A stretch of 64,000 nt of DNA from Methanolobus mangrovi (GCF_031312535.1 NZ_CP133594.1:620001-684000); one strand, 5' to 3'. Numbered from the stretch's first letter, positions 8,336 to 18,266 are shown. Made by a program: numbers and translations. Notes: generated from the letters alone by a model not told the origin.

Positions 8336-10901
8336 CCCAGAAAACACTGCCATGCCCTGCGGGGTTATCCTCAACACCATATTTGCCACCATGCAGTTCT
8401 ATTATTCTTTTGACTATGGCAAGACCAAGGCCAGTTCCTTTGATGCCTTTCTTATCGGCACGATGGAAACGGTTGAAAAGAAGAGGTTTATCTTTATCCG
8501 AAATACCAATTCCAAAATCGGTAACACTGGTCTTCCACATATTATTTTCATCTGAAAAAGTTATCTCTATCCTGCTTTTAGGTGGACTGTACTTTATAGC
8601 ATTTGAAAGCAGATTTGCAAAAACTTCTTCGATAACAGTATTGACCACAGAAGGACAAGGCCCGTCTGCTGTGAAGACGATTTCATGCTCTTTCATTTCA
8701 TGCTGTGTTTTGAAACTGTCCAGAACCATCTTGAAAATAGGAACTATATCCATATTTTCAAAAACAATATCTTCATTCTTTTGCAGTTTTGCAAGTTTAG
8801 TAGCAGTTTCCAGAAGTTCTATGAGCCTGTCGTTGTTATCTCGAACCTTTTCCGCAAGTTTGAGCGCATTTTCATCATTGATGGTCATAATAAGTTCTTC
8901 AGTGTAACCCTTGACAACACTTGCAGGCGTTAGCAGGTCATGTCTGATAATGTCAGTGAACAGATCCTTCAGTTCATTTGAATGCTTGAGTTCACCTGCA
9001 TATCTCTTTAACCTCTCTTCAGCCTTCTTTCTCTCAGTTATATCCCTTGCAACTGAGATAATTGCCTGCTCTCCTTTGTATTCAATTAATCTTGAATTAA
9101 CTTCGTGAGGTAATAAGGAACCATTCTTGTGAACATCATATATCTCAAAAATAATATTCTTCTCTTTCATTATGCGTTCAGTATAGCCATCCATCATGGG
9201 TCTCATTCCTGGCCACACCAGATCTTTTGGAGACATTTCAAGCATTTCATCTTTAGTGTATCCTGTGGAAGAGACTGCAGCTTTGTTAACGTCTATGAAT
9301 TTACCATGAGGTTTGTGAATCGATATCAGGTCATCAATATTATTAAATATCGTCTTGAGATTATTCTCCGACTCTACTAGCATTGCTTCCATTTTTCTGC
9401 TCTCTGTAATATCCTCTCCTGAACTTATTACGCCAATGCGCTTGCCATTTTCATCCTCAAGAGGGACATCATGCCAGAATATCAGTCTTTCTTCACCACT
9501 TTTAGTGAGTATCAGGTTTTCAAAGTATTCCGGTGGATCTATCTCCCCATTAATTACCTTTATAAAATTCTCCCTGGTAATATCCCTTACACTCTCGGGA
9601 AGGAACTTGTCAAACCAGCTCGCACCTATGATCTCATCTTTTGTGTATCCAAGAACTTCAGCTCCTTTTTTGTTAACAAACGTAATGTTTGTGTCAACAC
9701 CAACTATCCCTATTATAGAACCGGCGACATCCAGGTAATTCTCAAGTTTATCCCTTTCTTGCTTTAGGATGTCTTCAATGCATTTCCTTTCGCTGATGTC
9801 CCTTAGAATCAGAAGTTTTGCTTCACTGCCTTCATAATCAATAACAGAACCTGTGATCTCAACAGGTAGCTCCTGCTTGTTTTTCGTCAGCAGATCGACA
9901 TGGAATATTGCTTTATTGGCAATATTGCTATTGCATTGGTTGAGCCATTCAATGGATCTTTGATGATCTTCGGTTGGAATAAGTTTAAGGTAGCGTTCAT
10001 TGATAATATCTTCATATTCATATCCGGTAATATCCAGTGCTTTCGAGTTTGCAAATCTTACGAGTCCTTTCTGAACGATAATAATTCCATCATTTCCTTT
10101 TTCCACGATGGTTGAATACTTTCTTTCAGACTCCTGCAGTTCCAACTCGGCTTTTTTTGCCTCAGAGATATTCCTTGCAACACAGATGAATGTCTTTTCA
10201 TCATTGTTTGCAAGTGGTTTGCATGTGATGCTCATAGGTACTATCTCTCCACTTTTACACCTATGATCAAATTCGAATGTCGAGCTTCCTTTTACAGCAG
10301 CATCTTTTATCATGGGGGAGTTTTCAAAATTATCTGAACATTGGGTCAACAAGTCTTTGATATTCATTTGATGCAGTTCTTCTGCAGTATATCCTGTGCA
10401 GGTCTCAAAACTTGTATTGAAGTCAAGTATATTCCCATTTGAATTCACGACAAATAGGTAATCTTCAAGTTTGTTGCAGTAACTCCTCATCTTTTTTTCA
10501 ATATTATCTAATTCCATTACTTTTTTTCTTTTTTCAAAAAAGAGCGATATCATTCTGGAAATAAGATGCAGCATCTTTTCATAATTATGGATTAGATCAG
10601 CATTATTTTCAATTTCTGTATCCTTGCCTGCGATTATGATCTCAATGAAGCCTTCTTTCTTGCCATTTACAGTAATATCACTGGTAAGAATAATACCAGG
10701 TTTGCTGTAGGAATCAGATTCACAATGCTCATCAAGCCATGATATTTTAACGGACATATTTTCAGGTTCAGAAAACAAGGATGGTATCCGCTCTACCAGT
10801 ATCTTTAACATTTCTTCTACAGATGTCTCATCCAGTATAGTATCAACTAGATCCGCTATGCCTGCTATGCTATGTTCAGTGTTGCTAGAGTATCCATTCA
10901 T
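8316..10901 (-). CDS. Multi-PAS sensor histidine kinase
   Basis: Large soluble kinase, 861 residues. An N-terminal region without obvious homology (about 1-150) is followed by four PAS/PAC units; each PAC ends in a recognisable DITE/DISE/NISE-R/AK motif. The HisKA-type domain uses the variant phospho-acceptor motif RHDLLTPASV, and the HATPase has NLLSNAIKYSPP, DFGIGI and [18 protein letters not shown]. The frame is open to 10988, but ATG 10901 follows GGGGAAAGTGGGAA and is the better start. The HDLxxP motif sets it apart from the HELRTP kinases beside it, so it is not a recent duplicate of them. It probably integrates several cytoplasmic signals such as redox, though no cofactor ligand can be pinpointed. 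Confidence 0.88.
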   Translation of the reverse strand: MNGYSSNTEHSIAGIADLVDTILDETSVEEMLKILVERIPSLFSEPENMSVKISWLDEHCESDSYSKPGIILTSDITVNGKKEGFIEIIIAGKDTEIENNADLIHNYEKMLHLISRMISLFFEKRKKVMELDNIEKKMRSYCNKLEDYLFVVNSNGNILDFNTSFETCTGYTAEELHQMNIKDLLTQCSDNFENSPMIKDAAVKGSSTFEFDHRCKSGEIVPMSITCKPLANNDEKTFICVARNISEAKKAELELQESERKYSTIVEKGNDGIIIVQKGLVRFANSKALDITGYEYEDIINERYLKLIPTEDHQRSIEWLNQCNSNIANKAIFHVDLLTKNKQELPVEITGSVIDYEGSEAKLLILRDISERKCIEDILKQERDKLENYLDVAGSIIGIVGVDTNITFVNKKGAEVLGYTKDEIIGASWFDKFLPESVRDITRENFIKVINGEIDPPEYFENLILTKSGEERLIFWHDVPLEDENGKRIGVISSGEDITESRKMEAMLVESENNLKTIFNNIDDLISIHKPHGKFIDVNKAAVSSTGYTKDEMLEMSPKDLVWPGMRPMMDGYTERIMKEKNIIFEIYDVHKNGSLLPHEVNSRLIEYKGEQAIISVARDITERKKAEERLKRYAGELKHSNELKDLFTDIIRHDLLTPASVVKGYTEELIMTINDENALKLAEKVRDNNDRLIELLETATKLAKLQKNEDIVFENMDIVPIFKMVLDSFKTQHEMKEHEIVFTADGPCPSVVNTVIEEVFANLLSNAIKYSPPKSRIEITFSDENNMWKTSVTDFGIGISDKDKPLLFNRFHRADKKGIKGTGLGLAIVKRIIELHGGKYGVEDNPAGHGSVFWVMLKKA

Positions 10902-11100
10902 TTCCCACTTTCCCCAGGAGTAATAAACGGCTGATAATTTCAATATACACTGGAATGTGATTGCATTCCACCCTACCCTACTAACCATATGCTTCTATAA
11001 GTTATAAATATATTCGCCAAAAGTATATTTGATAAAAATATTTTATAAAATTAGTTTATTTAAATCATTTCAAAAAAGATTAAAGCAACAAGAATTTGAT

Positions 11101-12387
11101 TTAAGCATATATGCAGCTTTCAATAGAACTTATATCCTGACCTGCAACGGAATTAATAATACTAAGGTAATCCGCATTACTGATATCATTTCCAGCATTT
11201 ATGAATTGCCGGTTCATTTCCTGCAATGAATCAATACCTATTTTTTCATATAATGTAAATGTCAGGTAAAATGCTTTTTTATATCCGAAGTCCACACGTT
11301 CTTCAGTAGAATCATCGATACTTTCAGGTGTGCTCCAATCCGATAGTGGATAATCATATTGATCCTTCAGATCTTCGTATTTGTCAAGGAATCTGTCACG
11401 TCTAGAGTCTGCTTCATCAGGTTCCATTTCACTAAGGACCAAATATGTATATAGGTCTGCATAACCTTCATCCATCCACAATTGGTCAAAGTTGCAGGCA
11501 CGTGTCCAGTAATGTGCAAGTTCATGTATGAGTATTCCATGATTGGAAGTATATAGCAGCCATATTCCGCTTCTTCCCTGGTTATACCCTCCATATCCGC
11601 CGGTTTCAGTTAGATTTGCCTGTGTGATGGTGATATTGTACTCAGCAGGATATGCAATTCCCCATTTATCCTCAAGCAATGCCAGACTCTCAACTGTTGT
11701 TTGCATGATGTCCTGTGCCCACTGCTCTTCACCTTCCCAGTATCTTACCTTTATCTCTACATCTCTCTCTTTGAGGTGGGCTGTATCTACCATTGTCAGG
11801 CGTGGTGATGATCTAACGGAATTGACTGTATATGCTCTATCCCAGTTCTTTCCTTTTTCGAATATGTATACGCTTGAATACATTTTTACTTCTACTTTAT
11901 AATCATCTCTGCCTATATGCGTATCAAAATCCGATGGTACTTCGAGTGTAACTTCTATATTGTCCCCATATTCACTTAAGGAAAAAACAGCTGTATTTTT
12001 GTTTATTTCAAGTTCGTAGTCGATGTGGAATGTATAACTTCCCTCATACCACACTTTCTGGTTGAAATAAAAAACATAATAACCTTCAGCAGATCTTGTA
12101 AATGCAAGTGTATTCTCGCTGTCATAGGATTCTATACCTGTTGCTCCATCGGGAAGATTGTAGTTGTAATTAGAGTAGTAGCCTCTCCAATATTTAGTAT
12201 CTTCATTGTTGTTGGAGAATGTAATTTCCTTGGAGACTTTAACAATGCCTTCTTCCGGAAGCAGTTTGTAACTGGATACAATGTCAGTGGAGATATCATT
12301 GCTATCAGCTACTGTTACACTAATAGTACACAGGAAAAGGATGAGAAAAATCATTCCTGTCAGTAATCGACGTTTTGCAGAATATCC
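11101..12387 (-). CDS. Exported gluzincin-type metallopeptidase (M1-like)
   Basis: Secreted zinc peptidase candidate, 428 residues from ATG 12387; the frame is open to ATG 12420. A signal peptide is evident: basic MGYSAKRR, then a hydrophobic core ending near TVADS. The N-terminal half is beta-rich, as in M1/M61 enzymes. The zinc motif is HELAHYW, and the third ligand lies in WMDEGYADLY. Only 14 residues separate the second His from that Glu, against 18 in classic M1 enzymes, so the loop is shortened; the W-x-DEG context is nevertheless that of gluzincins. No C-terminal membrane anchor is seen. It stands alone; role probably in degrading surface peptides or proteins. Confidence 0.75.
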   Translation of the reverse strand, partial: GYSAKRRLLTGMIFLILFLCTISVTVADSNDISTDIVSSYKLLPEEGIVKVSKEITFSNNNEDTKYWRGYYSNYNYNLPDGATGIESYDSENTLAFTRSAEGYYVFYFNQKVWYEGSYTFHIDYELEINKNTAVFSLSEYGDNIEVTLEVPSDFDTHIGRDDYKVEVKMYSSVYIFEKGKNWDRAYTVNSVRSSPRLTMVDTAHLKERDVEIKVRYWEGEEQWAQDIMQTTVESLALLEDKWGIAYPAEYNITITQANLTETGGYGGYNQGRSGIWLLYTSNHGILIHELAHYWTRACNFDQLWMDEGYADLYTYLVLSEMEPDEADSRRDRFLDKYEDLKDQYDYPLSDWSTPESIDDSTEERVDFGYKKAFYLTFTLYEKIGIDSLQEMNRQFINAGNDISNADYLSIINSVAGQDISSIESCIYA

Positions 12388-12677
12388 CATTGCTATCCAA
12401 TGAGAGAACTGAATGGACATTGTTTAAACTGTTATGACATCAAATCCTAATTTGTGTACATGAAAATAGATATTATGTACACATATTCATTAAAATTCTG
12501 TGTAAATTATTAATTTATGTACTTATGATTGAATATACATGTATGAATATAATTTACGAGGGACTTCATTCCGATGGATGAGATGATTTATTACAACGGA
12601 TGTTTGAAATTTTTACTTAAAATATGAAGTTGAAGAAGATTTAAAACCAAAAGTATTAATGCAACAGTATTGCAGTA

Positions 12678-15014
12678 TCAGGTAGTAATCCTCTTATACA
12701 ACACTGGAAGAGTCTCTGGAAGTGAACTGGCATCATCTATTATCGTGTATCCTGCGCCAGAGAAAATATTGTCAAGATACTTGCTGGGATCCGGATCCAC
12801 GGTTATGCAGAAAAAATGTATTCCTCTGGCATTGCCTTCACTTATGGCTATTCTGGTATCTTCTTCAGCAATACTTCCTTTGTATGCGCTTTCTCCCCTG
12901 GAACTATCAAAGGGTTCGCCATCTGATAAAAGCATCATTATCTTTGTTTTTGCATTTACCTTTTCAAGTTTCCTGATCGAATGGCGGATGGCAGGTCCGA
13001 GCCTTGTGTTGGATACCGGTTCCAGCAGACTTATCCTGCGTGCAACGTTCTCCGATAGTTCCTCATCGAATTCCTTTATAACAAAGTATTCAACATCATC
13101 TCTGGTCTGGCCGGAAAAAGCATAGATCGCATACTTATCGCCTATACTTTCAAGAGCCTGCATCATAATGATAAGAGAATCTTTTTCGACATCCAATATG
13201 CTCTTTCCCTCATAGTTAACCATTTTATGAGTGGAATAACTGACATCTATAAGAAAAAGAGTTGCAACATCCCTTTCATGCTTGTCCCATCTGAGGTAGA
13301 GACCATCATCAGGATTTATTCCGCATTTCTTCTGTATCAGGGCATCAATGAAGGCGTCGATATCTACCTCAGTTCCATCGGTCTGTTCCTTCATCCTGCG
13401 GAATGTTTCCGGCTTCATCCTGTTGAATACCTGTTTGATCAGAGATATCTCATTCCTGTATTGTTTTGAAGCATCCTTATAATAATCACTGGACATACCA
13501 CTAGGCTCGATCTCGTTGAGCGTACACCAGTCTGCTTTATAATCATTGATCACAGCATCCCATTCTTCATACATGTAACTGCCCAGTATCTTCCAGTTCT
13601 TGTCTGTAGCATAGGTCTGAGGTTTGACCTTTTCCTCTTGTGGCCAGTTTTCCTCTGCTGCCAGTTCCACTTCACTTTCGGGAATGAAATTCCTGATAAT
13701 ATTATCATGTGATCTGGAGGAAAGAGGGTCCTTCTTGTCATATGCTCCAATACTCACTCCACGATAGTCAAGGTTCTTCAGTACCTCATACTCCTTCTGA
13801 CTCAGTGGACCCATATGCTCATCAAGCAGGATGTATATCCTGAAGGTCGTATCAAGGGAATCAAGAATGGATGATTCTTTCCGGAATATCCTATCCATCA
13901 GCAAAGCCTTTACCGGGTCCAGAAGAGCCTTTGTCCTTTCACCAATGTTGTAAACAGGTTCATGTCGTATCGAGATCCACAGAAGTGATTCCATGAACTC
14001 TTCTAGGTAACCTGTCGGAGTAGACCTTGTCAGAAGCATCTGGTATCTTATCCTCTCAAGGTCTGCGCGAACTCCCCTGTAGTATTCCATTATCAGGTAC
14101 TCGGCCCTGGCATCTTCCAGAATGCCGAGTATTGTTCCTGCCAGCGGCTGGTTGGGGAACAGAGCTATGATGTCAGCGATATCAATGACACCCTCGGGTT
14201 GCAGACCTGACAGATAAGTTCTTTTCTTTATGGTTGTGTACCTTCTTCTGATATCTGCCATCAGTTCTGCTGCCCCACCAAGTTCTAGTTTATGGGAACT
14301 GAACTTTACATGACCAACCTCATGCATTATGCTCAGCTTGTATATCTTGAAGTTATCTTCAAAATCACCGTATTTCTTGATCCTGGGTGTAAGGTAGATG
14401 GTCTTGCCTGCAATCACAGGATTTACGGAATTGGATTCTTCCTCCATTTCTAACATCCTTCGGGAAAGAATGTTGAAATTGACACCTGATAATCCAAGGG
14501 CATAGTATCTTAGAACGCTTACGATCTCATTAAGTGCCGCAGACCCCTTAATTCTCTCAATGAATTCCTTTGAGATCTCAGACTTCAGGGAAAAATAAGT
14601 TTTTCCAAGGGATGGATTCTCTTCAAATATACATATGCCGTTCAGGGCCCACTCTTCCAGTTCATTGACATTCAGATCATTTAAGAGCGGAGGGGAATAT
14701 GAAAAATAATCAATGGCCAGATCCTTATCCTGGTCAAATATCTTCATCCCGGTACCTGCCCATTTCCTGATTCCTTCAGGCCCTGCATTCTCTGCTGCAT
14801 CGGGAAGATTTTCAAGGAAAACTCCTGCAAGCATCCAGTCTTTATCGAGCAGCATACGGGCAGTTCTGAGAAGTTCGCTATGATACGATGGGCTGCTCTT
14901 TTTCAGAACACTGAGGAGTTTCTTGTGATAATTCCTTCCAAAGAACCTGGATTTTATAAGTTCGATCAGTTCCTCTTCTGTGAGATCTTTGTGTTCAGCG
15001 GTATTTTTTGACAA
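12678..15014 (-). CDS. NorD-like VWA domain protein with HExxH motif
   Basis: A 778-residue cytoplasmic protein of the NorD/CoxE-type group. The C-terminal third is a von Willebrand factor A domain with the MIDAS motif DVSYSTHK, a Thr in the SNTRLGPAIRHS segment and the later Asp in LLSDGEPFD. The middle has a zinc-peptidase-like HEVGH followed by an acidic stretch, GGAAELMADIRRR, and EDARAEY. Bacterial NorD works with the MoxR-type ATPase NorQ to assemble metalloenzymes; no MoxR gene is present here. The start is TTG 15014 with GGAGTGAAGAGAT upstream. The family is known in methanogens lacking nitric oxide reductase, so its client enzyme is unknown. Confidence 0.8.
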   Translation of the reverse strand: MSKNTAEHKDLTEEELIELIKSRFFGRNYHKKLLSVLKKSSPSYHSELLRTARMLLDKDWMLAGVFLENLPDAAENAGPEGIRKWAGTGMKIFDQDKDLAIDYFSYSPPLLNDLNVNELEEWALNGICIFEENPSLGKTYFSLKSEISKEFIERIKGSAALNEIVSVLRYYALGLSGVNFNILSRRMLEMEEESNSVNPVIAGKTIYLTPRIKKYGDFEDNFKIYKLSIMHEVGHVKFSSHKLELGGAAELMADIRRRYTTIKKRTYLSGLQPEGVIDIADIIALFPNQPLAGTILGILEDARAEYLIMEYYRGVRADLERIRYQMLLTRSTPTGYLEEFMESLLWISIRHEPVYNIGERTKALLDPVKALLMDRIFRKESSILDSLDTTFRIYILLDEHMGPLSQKEYEVLKNLDYRGVSIGAYDKKDPLSSRSHDNIIRNFIPESEVELAAEENWPQEEKVKPQTYATDKNWKILGSYMYEEWDAVINDYKADWCTLNEIEPSGMSSDYYKDASKQYRNEISLIKQVFNRMKPETFRRMKEQTDGTEVDIDAFIDALIQKKCGINPDDGLYLRWDKHERDVATLFLIDVSYSTHKMVNYEGKSILDVEKDSLIIMMQALESIGDKYAIYAFSGQTRDDVEYFVIKEFDEELSENVARRISLLEPVSNTRLGPAIRHSIRKLEKVNAKTKIMMLLSDGEPFDSSRGESAYKGSIAEEDTRIAISEGNARGIHFFCITVDPDPSKYLDNIFSGAGYTIIDDASSLPETLPVLYKRITT

Positions 15015-15416
15015 GATATCTCTTCACTCCACGATGATAATGATCCCCCTACTCATATCTGTGAAATTTGTCCTTACTTATTTATATTAGCTATGTAGGG
15101 ATAATTTCATAAAATAATGAGTTTCTGACCTTCTTTATGTTGTATCGCATGATCCTTGTGTGATACTTACGACCAAACAATGGCATATTTAATACCTTAA
15201 ACATAACCATTTCTTAGGCGTTGTAGTCCGGACTAACCATTATATTCATGTATTATGTATGTCATGTTGACGCATACCTCAGTACACGAATTAATTATTC
15301 ATTAATACTCCTCTCTTGGTGTTTAAAAACCAGCTTCTCGATGACGAAAGCATATATGAGTTTATATAAAGGTTTAAACACTCAAAGATGTACTTATATG
15401 AAAGGTGTTTGCGGAG
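15015..15416. promoter_or_regulatory. Divergent intergenic region with paaK promoter
   Basis: This 400 bp gap separates the VWA gene from the CoA ligase. TTTATATAAA at 15361-15370 is a strong archaeal TATA box; transcription would start near 15392, leaving a leader of about 25 nt that carries AAAGGTG. A perfect 12-bp palindrome, TAGTCCGGACTA, lies at 15224-15235 and could be an operator for either gene. No RNA gene was recognised. Confidence 0.6.
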
Positions 15417-16727
15417 ATGTCCCCCATGAATTACTGGCAGCCAAAATACGAAACGATGAAAAAGGAAGAACTTGCCGAACTACAACTAAAACGCTTAAAG
15501 AAGACGGCTGCAGCGGTCTATAATAATGTTCCCTTTTATAAAGAAAAATTCAAGCAGCTTGGCATCACCCCGGATGATATAAGATCGCTGGATGATATCA
15601 GCAAGTTACCTACCACAAGAAAGACAGATCTTCGGGACAATTATCCCTTTGGACTCTTTGCTGTTCCAAAAAAGGATGTTGTGAGAATACACGCTTCTTC
15701 AGGTACAAGCGGAAAACCAACTGTTGTCGGTTACACTAAGAACGATATAGAGAACTGGTCAGACCTTATGGCAAGGAACCTTACAATGGCCGGTCTTGAC
15801 AAGAATGATGTTTTCCAGAATGCTGTGAACTACGGACTTTTCACAGGTGGTCTTGGTTTCCACTACGGCGTGGAACGCATGGGTGCCATGACAGTTCCAA
15901 GTGGCACAGGCAATACCTGCCGGCAACTTGAAATGATGATGGATTTCGGTGTCACTGCAATTCATTGTACTCCTTCTTATGCTCTTTATCTTGCAGAAAC
16001 TGCAAGGGAAATGGATATTGTTGACAAACTTTCTCTGAGAGTTGGTTGTTTTGGTGCAGAACCCTGGTCATCCAATACAAGAAAACAGCTTGAGAATGCC
16101 TTGAATATCAAGGCATACGATTCCTATGGTCTTTCGGAGCTTATGGGTCCGGGAGTTGCTTTTGAATGTGAGGAGCAGGATGGTCTTCACGTATGGAGTG
16201 ATCACTTCTATGTAGAAGTACTTGATGAGAATGGAGAGCAGGTCGCAGAAGGCGAGAAGGGAGAACTTGTACTCACGTCACTTACAAAGGAAGCACTTCC
16301 AATTATAAGATACAGGACCGGAGACATCACAAGATTACTTGAAAGTGAGTGTTCATGTGGTCGAACAACGCCTCGTATATCAAGACTTCTCGGAAGAGCC
16401 GATGATATGCTTATTGTCAGGGGTATAAACGTATTCCCTTCACAGATCGAAGATGTCATAGTCAATATTCCTGAAGTAACAGAGCATTTCCAGGTCATCC
16501 TTGACAGGAATGTAAAGATGCTTGATGAGATCACGGTAAAGGTGGAACTCGAGGAAAATGCATTCACCGGTGAACTGAAGGACCTTGCCGCTGTGCGCAG
16601 GCATGTGGAGAATGAGCTAAAAGGCGTACTCAATATAAGGACAAATGTGGAACTTGTCGAGAAGGGTACTATTCCACGTTCAGAGGGTAAGTCAAAGAAG
16701 GTCATTGACAGAAGAAATGCTCTTTAA
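15417..16727 (+). CDS. paaK: Phenylacetate-CoA ligase-like adenylate-forming enzyme
   Basis: Activates a carboxylic acid to its CoA thioester through an acyl-adenylate. The protein (436 residues) is the length of PaaK and has the P-loop-like HASSGTSGKPTVVGYT, the DSYGLSELMGPG adenine-binding segment and the YRTGDIT hinge motif. The late LLGRADDMLIVRGINVFPSQIE stretch is characteristic of the PaaK C-terminal domain. ATG 15417 follows AAAGGTG; GTG 15405 and ATG 15429 are alternatives. It lies 41 bp before methanogenesis marker 8 and is probably co-transcribed with it. Many archaea carry PaaK homologues whose acid is not phenylacetate; aryl acids such as phenylacetate or indoleacetate are likely substrates but not proven. 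Confidence 0.85.
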   Translation: MSPMNYWQPKYETMKKEELAELQLKRLKKTAAAVYNNVPFYKEKFKQLGITPDDIRSLDDISKLPTTRKTDLRDNYPFGLFAVPKKDVVRIHASSGTSGKPTVVGYTKNDIENWSDLMARNLTMAGLDKNDVFQNAVNYGLFTGGLGFHYGVERMGAMTVPSGTGNTCRQLEMMMDFGVTAIHCTPSYALYLAETAREMDIVDKLSLRVGCFGAEPWSSNTRKQLENALNIKAYDSYGLSELMGPGVAFECEEQDGLHVWSDHFYVEVLDENGEQVAEGEKGELVLTSLTKEALPIIRYRTGDITRLLESECSCGRTTPRISRLLGRADDMLIVRGINVFPSQIEDVIVNIPEVTEHFQVILDRNVKMLDEITVKVELEENAFTGELKDLAAVRRHVENELKGVLNIRTNVELVEKGTIPRSEGKSKKVIDRRNAL

Positions 16728-16768
16728 GTACAATGAACAATTATTCTTCTTATAAAAGGTGAAAAACG

Positions 16769-17617
16769 ATGGCACATGTAATGGAAATATTGGGTAAGGC
16801 AAGAGTTGTTGTAGAGAATGGAGAAGTTGTAGAGGTTAGTGAACCTCTTATCAGCTGGTGTCCGATCTTTGATAAAGCGCGGGGTATCACTGAGATTACA
16901 AAGGAAGAGATTAAGAAGAATATGGAATTCCGAATCAGGGATTTTGGTCTCTTCACAGGTAAACGTCAGCTTGACATGGATATATTTGTTGGATTTGGTG
17001 CTTCCGAGACTATGATGACAGGACTTAACCGTGGTCTTCTTGACACAACGGTTACTGCATGTGATGGCGCAGGTTCTGTGATATCCAACAACCCAAATCT
17101 TGTACAGGGTATGGGTGCCCGTATTTCCGGTCTTGTTGAGACTGAACCAATTGATGAAACCATCAACGGTATAACTGAACGTGGTGGAATCGTACTTGAT
17201 CCATCAACGGCAAAGCTGGATCCTGTTGCAGCTACCAGGAAGGCTGCCGGACTTGGTTACCAGAAGATAGCAGTAACCGTTGTTTTCCCGGAAACTGCAA
17301 AGCAGTTAAGGGAACTGGAATCTGAACTGGGTCTCGAGCTGACCATAATTGGTGCACATGTAACCGGTATCGACAGGGATTTTGCACAGGAGCTGTTGAA
17401 CAATGTTGATATTGTAACCAGCTGTGCATCAAAAAACATACGTGACCTTGTAAAGCCACTTGTACAGGTCGGGAATGCGGTCCCTCTTTTCGGACTTACG
17501 CAAAGAGGAAAGGAACTGCTTCTTGAAAGAGCAAAGGAAGTTGATTCACCTTTGCTTGTAAGTTCTACGAAATTACCTTCATTGCCTGAAAACAGGCAGC
17601 CAAAAGAGCTGGTTTGA
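16769..17617 (+). CDS. Methanogenesis marker protein 8 (DUF2099)
   Basis: A 282-residue soluble protein recognised as the methanogenesis marker 8 family, found almost only in methanogens. Recognisable stretches are SWCPIFDKARGI, FRIRDFGLFTG near the N-terminus, TACDGAGSVISNNP in the middle and GAHVTGIDRDFAQEL. Its biochemical function is not established. Spaced 41 bp after the CoA ligase on the same strand, with GTG-rich leader AAAAGGTGAAAAACG before ATG 16769, and followed by a hairpin terminator that overlaps its stop codon. Presence here is one of the main reasons for calling the organism a methanogen. Confidence 0.85.
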   Translation: MAHVMEILGKARVVVENGEVVEVSEPLISWCPIFDKARGITEITKEEIKKNMEFRIRDFGLFTGKRQLDMDIFVGFGASETMMTGLNRGLLDTTVTACDGAGSVISNNPNLVQGMGARISGLVETEPIDETINGITERGGIVLDPSTAKLDPVAATRKAAGLGYQKIAVTVVFPETAKQLRELESELGLELTIIGAHVTGIDRDFAQELLNNVDIVTSCASKNIRDLVKPLVQVGNAVPLFGLTQRGKELLLERAKEVDSPLLVSSTKLPSLPENRQPKELV

Positions 17618-17632
17618 TCATCCAGCTTTTTT
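17607..17632 (+). terminator. Hairpin terminator after marker protein 8
   Basis: AGCTGG at 17607-17612 pairs with CCAGCT at 17622-17627 around a nine-base loop that contains the stop codon; six Ts follow. It should end the paaK-marker 8 transcript. Confidence 0.7.
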
Positions 17633-17678
17633 AACTGTTTTTTGAATGTTTTTGATGTTATTATTGTACAAATAAGTC

Positions 17679-18104
17679 TTATTCTTCAGGAATTTCAAGT
17701 TTGTTTTTCTTTCTGTAAGCCATTCCGTTGAATATAGCTACAATATCTCCATCATCATCAGTTACATTTACTACATACGTTGATATCTTCGGGTTTATGG
17801 ATGTTTCCTTAGCTTCAGCATAAAGGGTTCCTTTCATTGCGGCTTTTACGTAAGCTATGTCGACATTGATGGCAACTGCTACAGTCCCGTAGGAGTTGGA
17901 TGCGGCGGCAAAAACCATATCTGCCAATGTAAAAATGGCTCCTCCGTGGACAGTACCCAGGATATTAAGATGTCTTTTCTCTATTTCCATCTCTGCTTTT
18001 GCATATCCCTTTGAAACAAAAGTGAGATTCATACCTGAATTTGATGCAAAGCATTCCTGTGAGAAATATCTCTTGATATCATCCATGTTTTGTTGTGTTT
18101 TCAT
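17679..18104 (-). CDS. PaaI-family hot-dog acyl-CoA thioesterase
   Basis: Predicted hydrolase of acyl- or aryl-CoA thioesters, 141 residues from ATG 18104, which follows GAGGGGG; ATG 18116 is an alternative. The hot-dog signature is clear: HGGAIFTLADMVFAAASNSYG, where the HGG loop and the following Asp form the active site of PaaI/4-hydroxybenzoyl-CoA type thioesterases. A central run of beta strands follows and ends in the conserved substrate-pocket region. It is convergent with the PaaK-like ligase operon, and PaaI enzymes typically release CoA trapped by such ligases, so a functional link is plausible although the genes are on opposite strands. Confidence 0.85.
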   Translation of the reverse strand: MKTQQNMDDIKRYFSQECFASNSGMNLTFVSKGYAKAEMEIEKRHLNILGTVHGGAIFTLADMVFAAASNSYGTVAVAINVDIAYVKAAMKGTLYAEAKETSINPKISTYVVNVTDDDGDIVAIFNGMAYRKKNKLEIPEE

Positions 18105-18204
18105 GTTCCCCCTCATCTGAATAATGTCTATCTTCTCTGTTTTTCTGATACTTATCTATTGTTAATGAATCTTGTAAATTGTTCGTAGTTCTACAAAGCA
18201 AATG

Positions 18205-18266
18205 ATTAATCATGATAAATCGTAATAAAGTTTATATAGAATCAAAACAATGTTTATCATGATAAA
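18205..18266 (+). promoter_or_regulatory. Promoter with two operator-like palindromes
   Basis: TTTATCATGATAAA at 18253-18266 is a perfect 14-bp palindrome. A near copy, TTAATCATGATAAA, lies at 18206-18219; centres are 47 bp apart. Between them is a TATA box, GTTTATATAGA, around 18230-18240. The perfect site covers the expected transcription start just before ATG 18269. This is the layout of a repressed promoter, and the TCATGATAA core resembles metal-regulator (Fur/DtxR/MntR-like) boxes, though the regulator is inferred. Confidence 0.65.

Noticed and set aside
15224-15235. Restriction-site-like palindrome as phage attachment site
   Set aside because: A single 12-bp palindrome without integrase or second copy; more likely an operator or chance.
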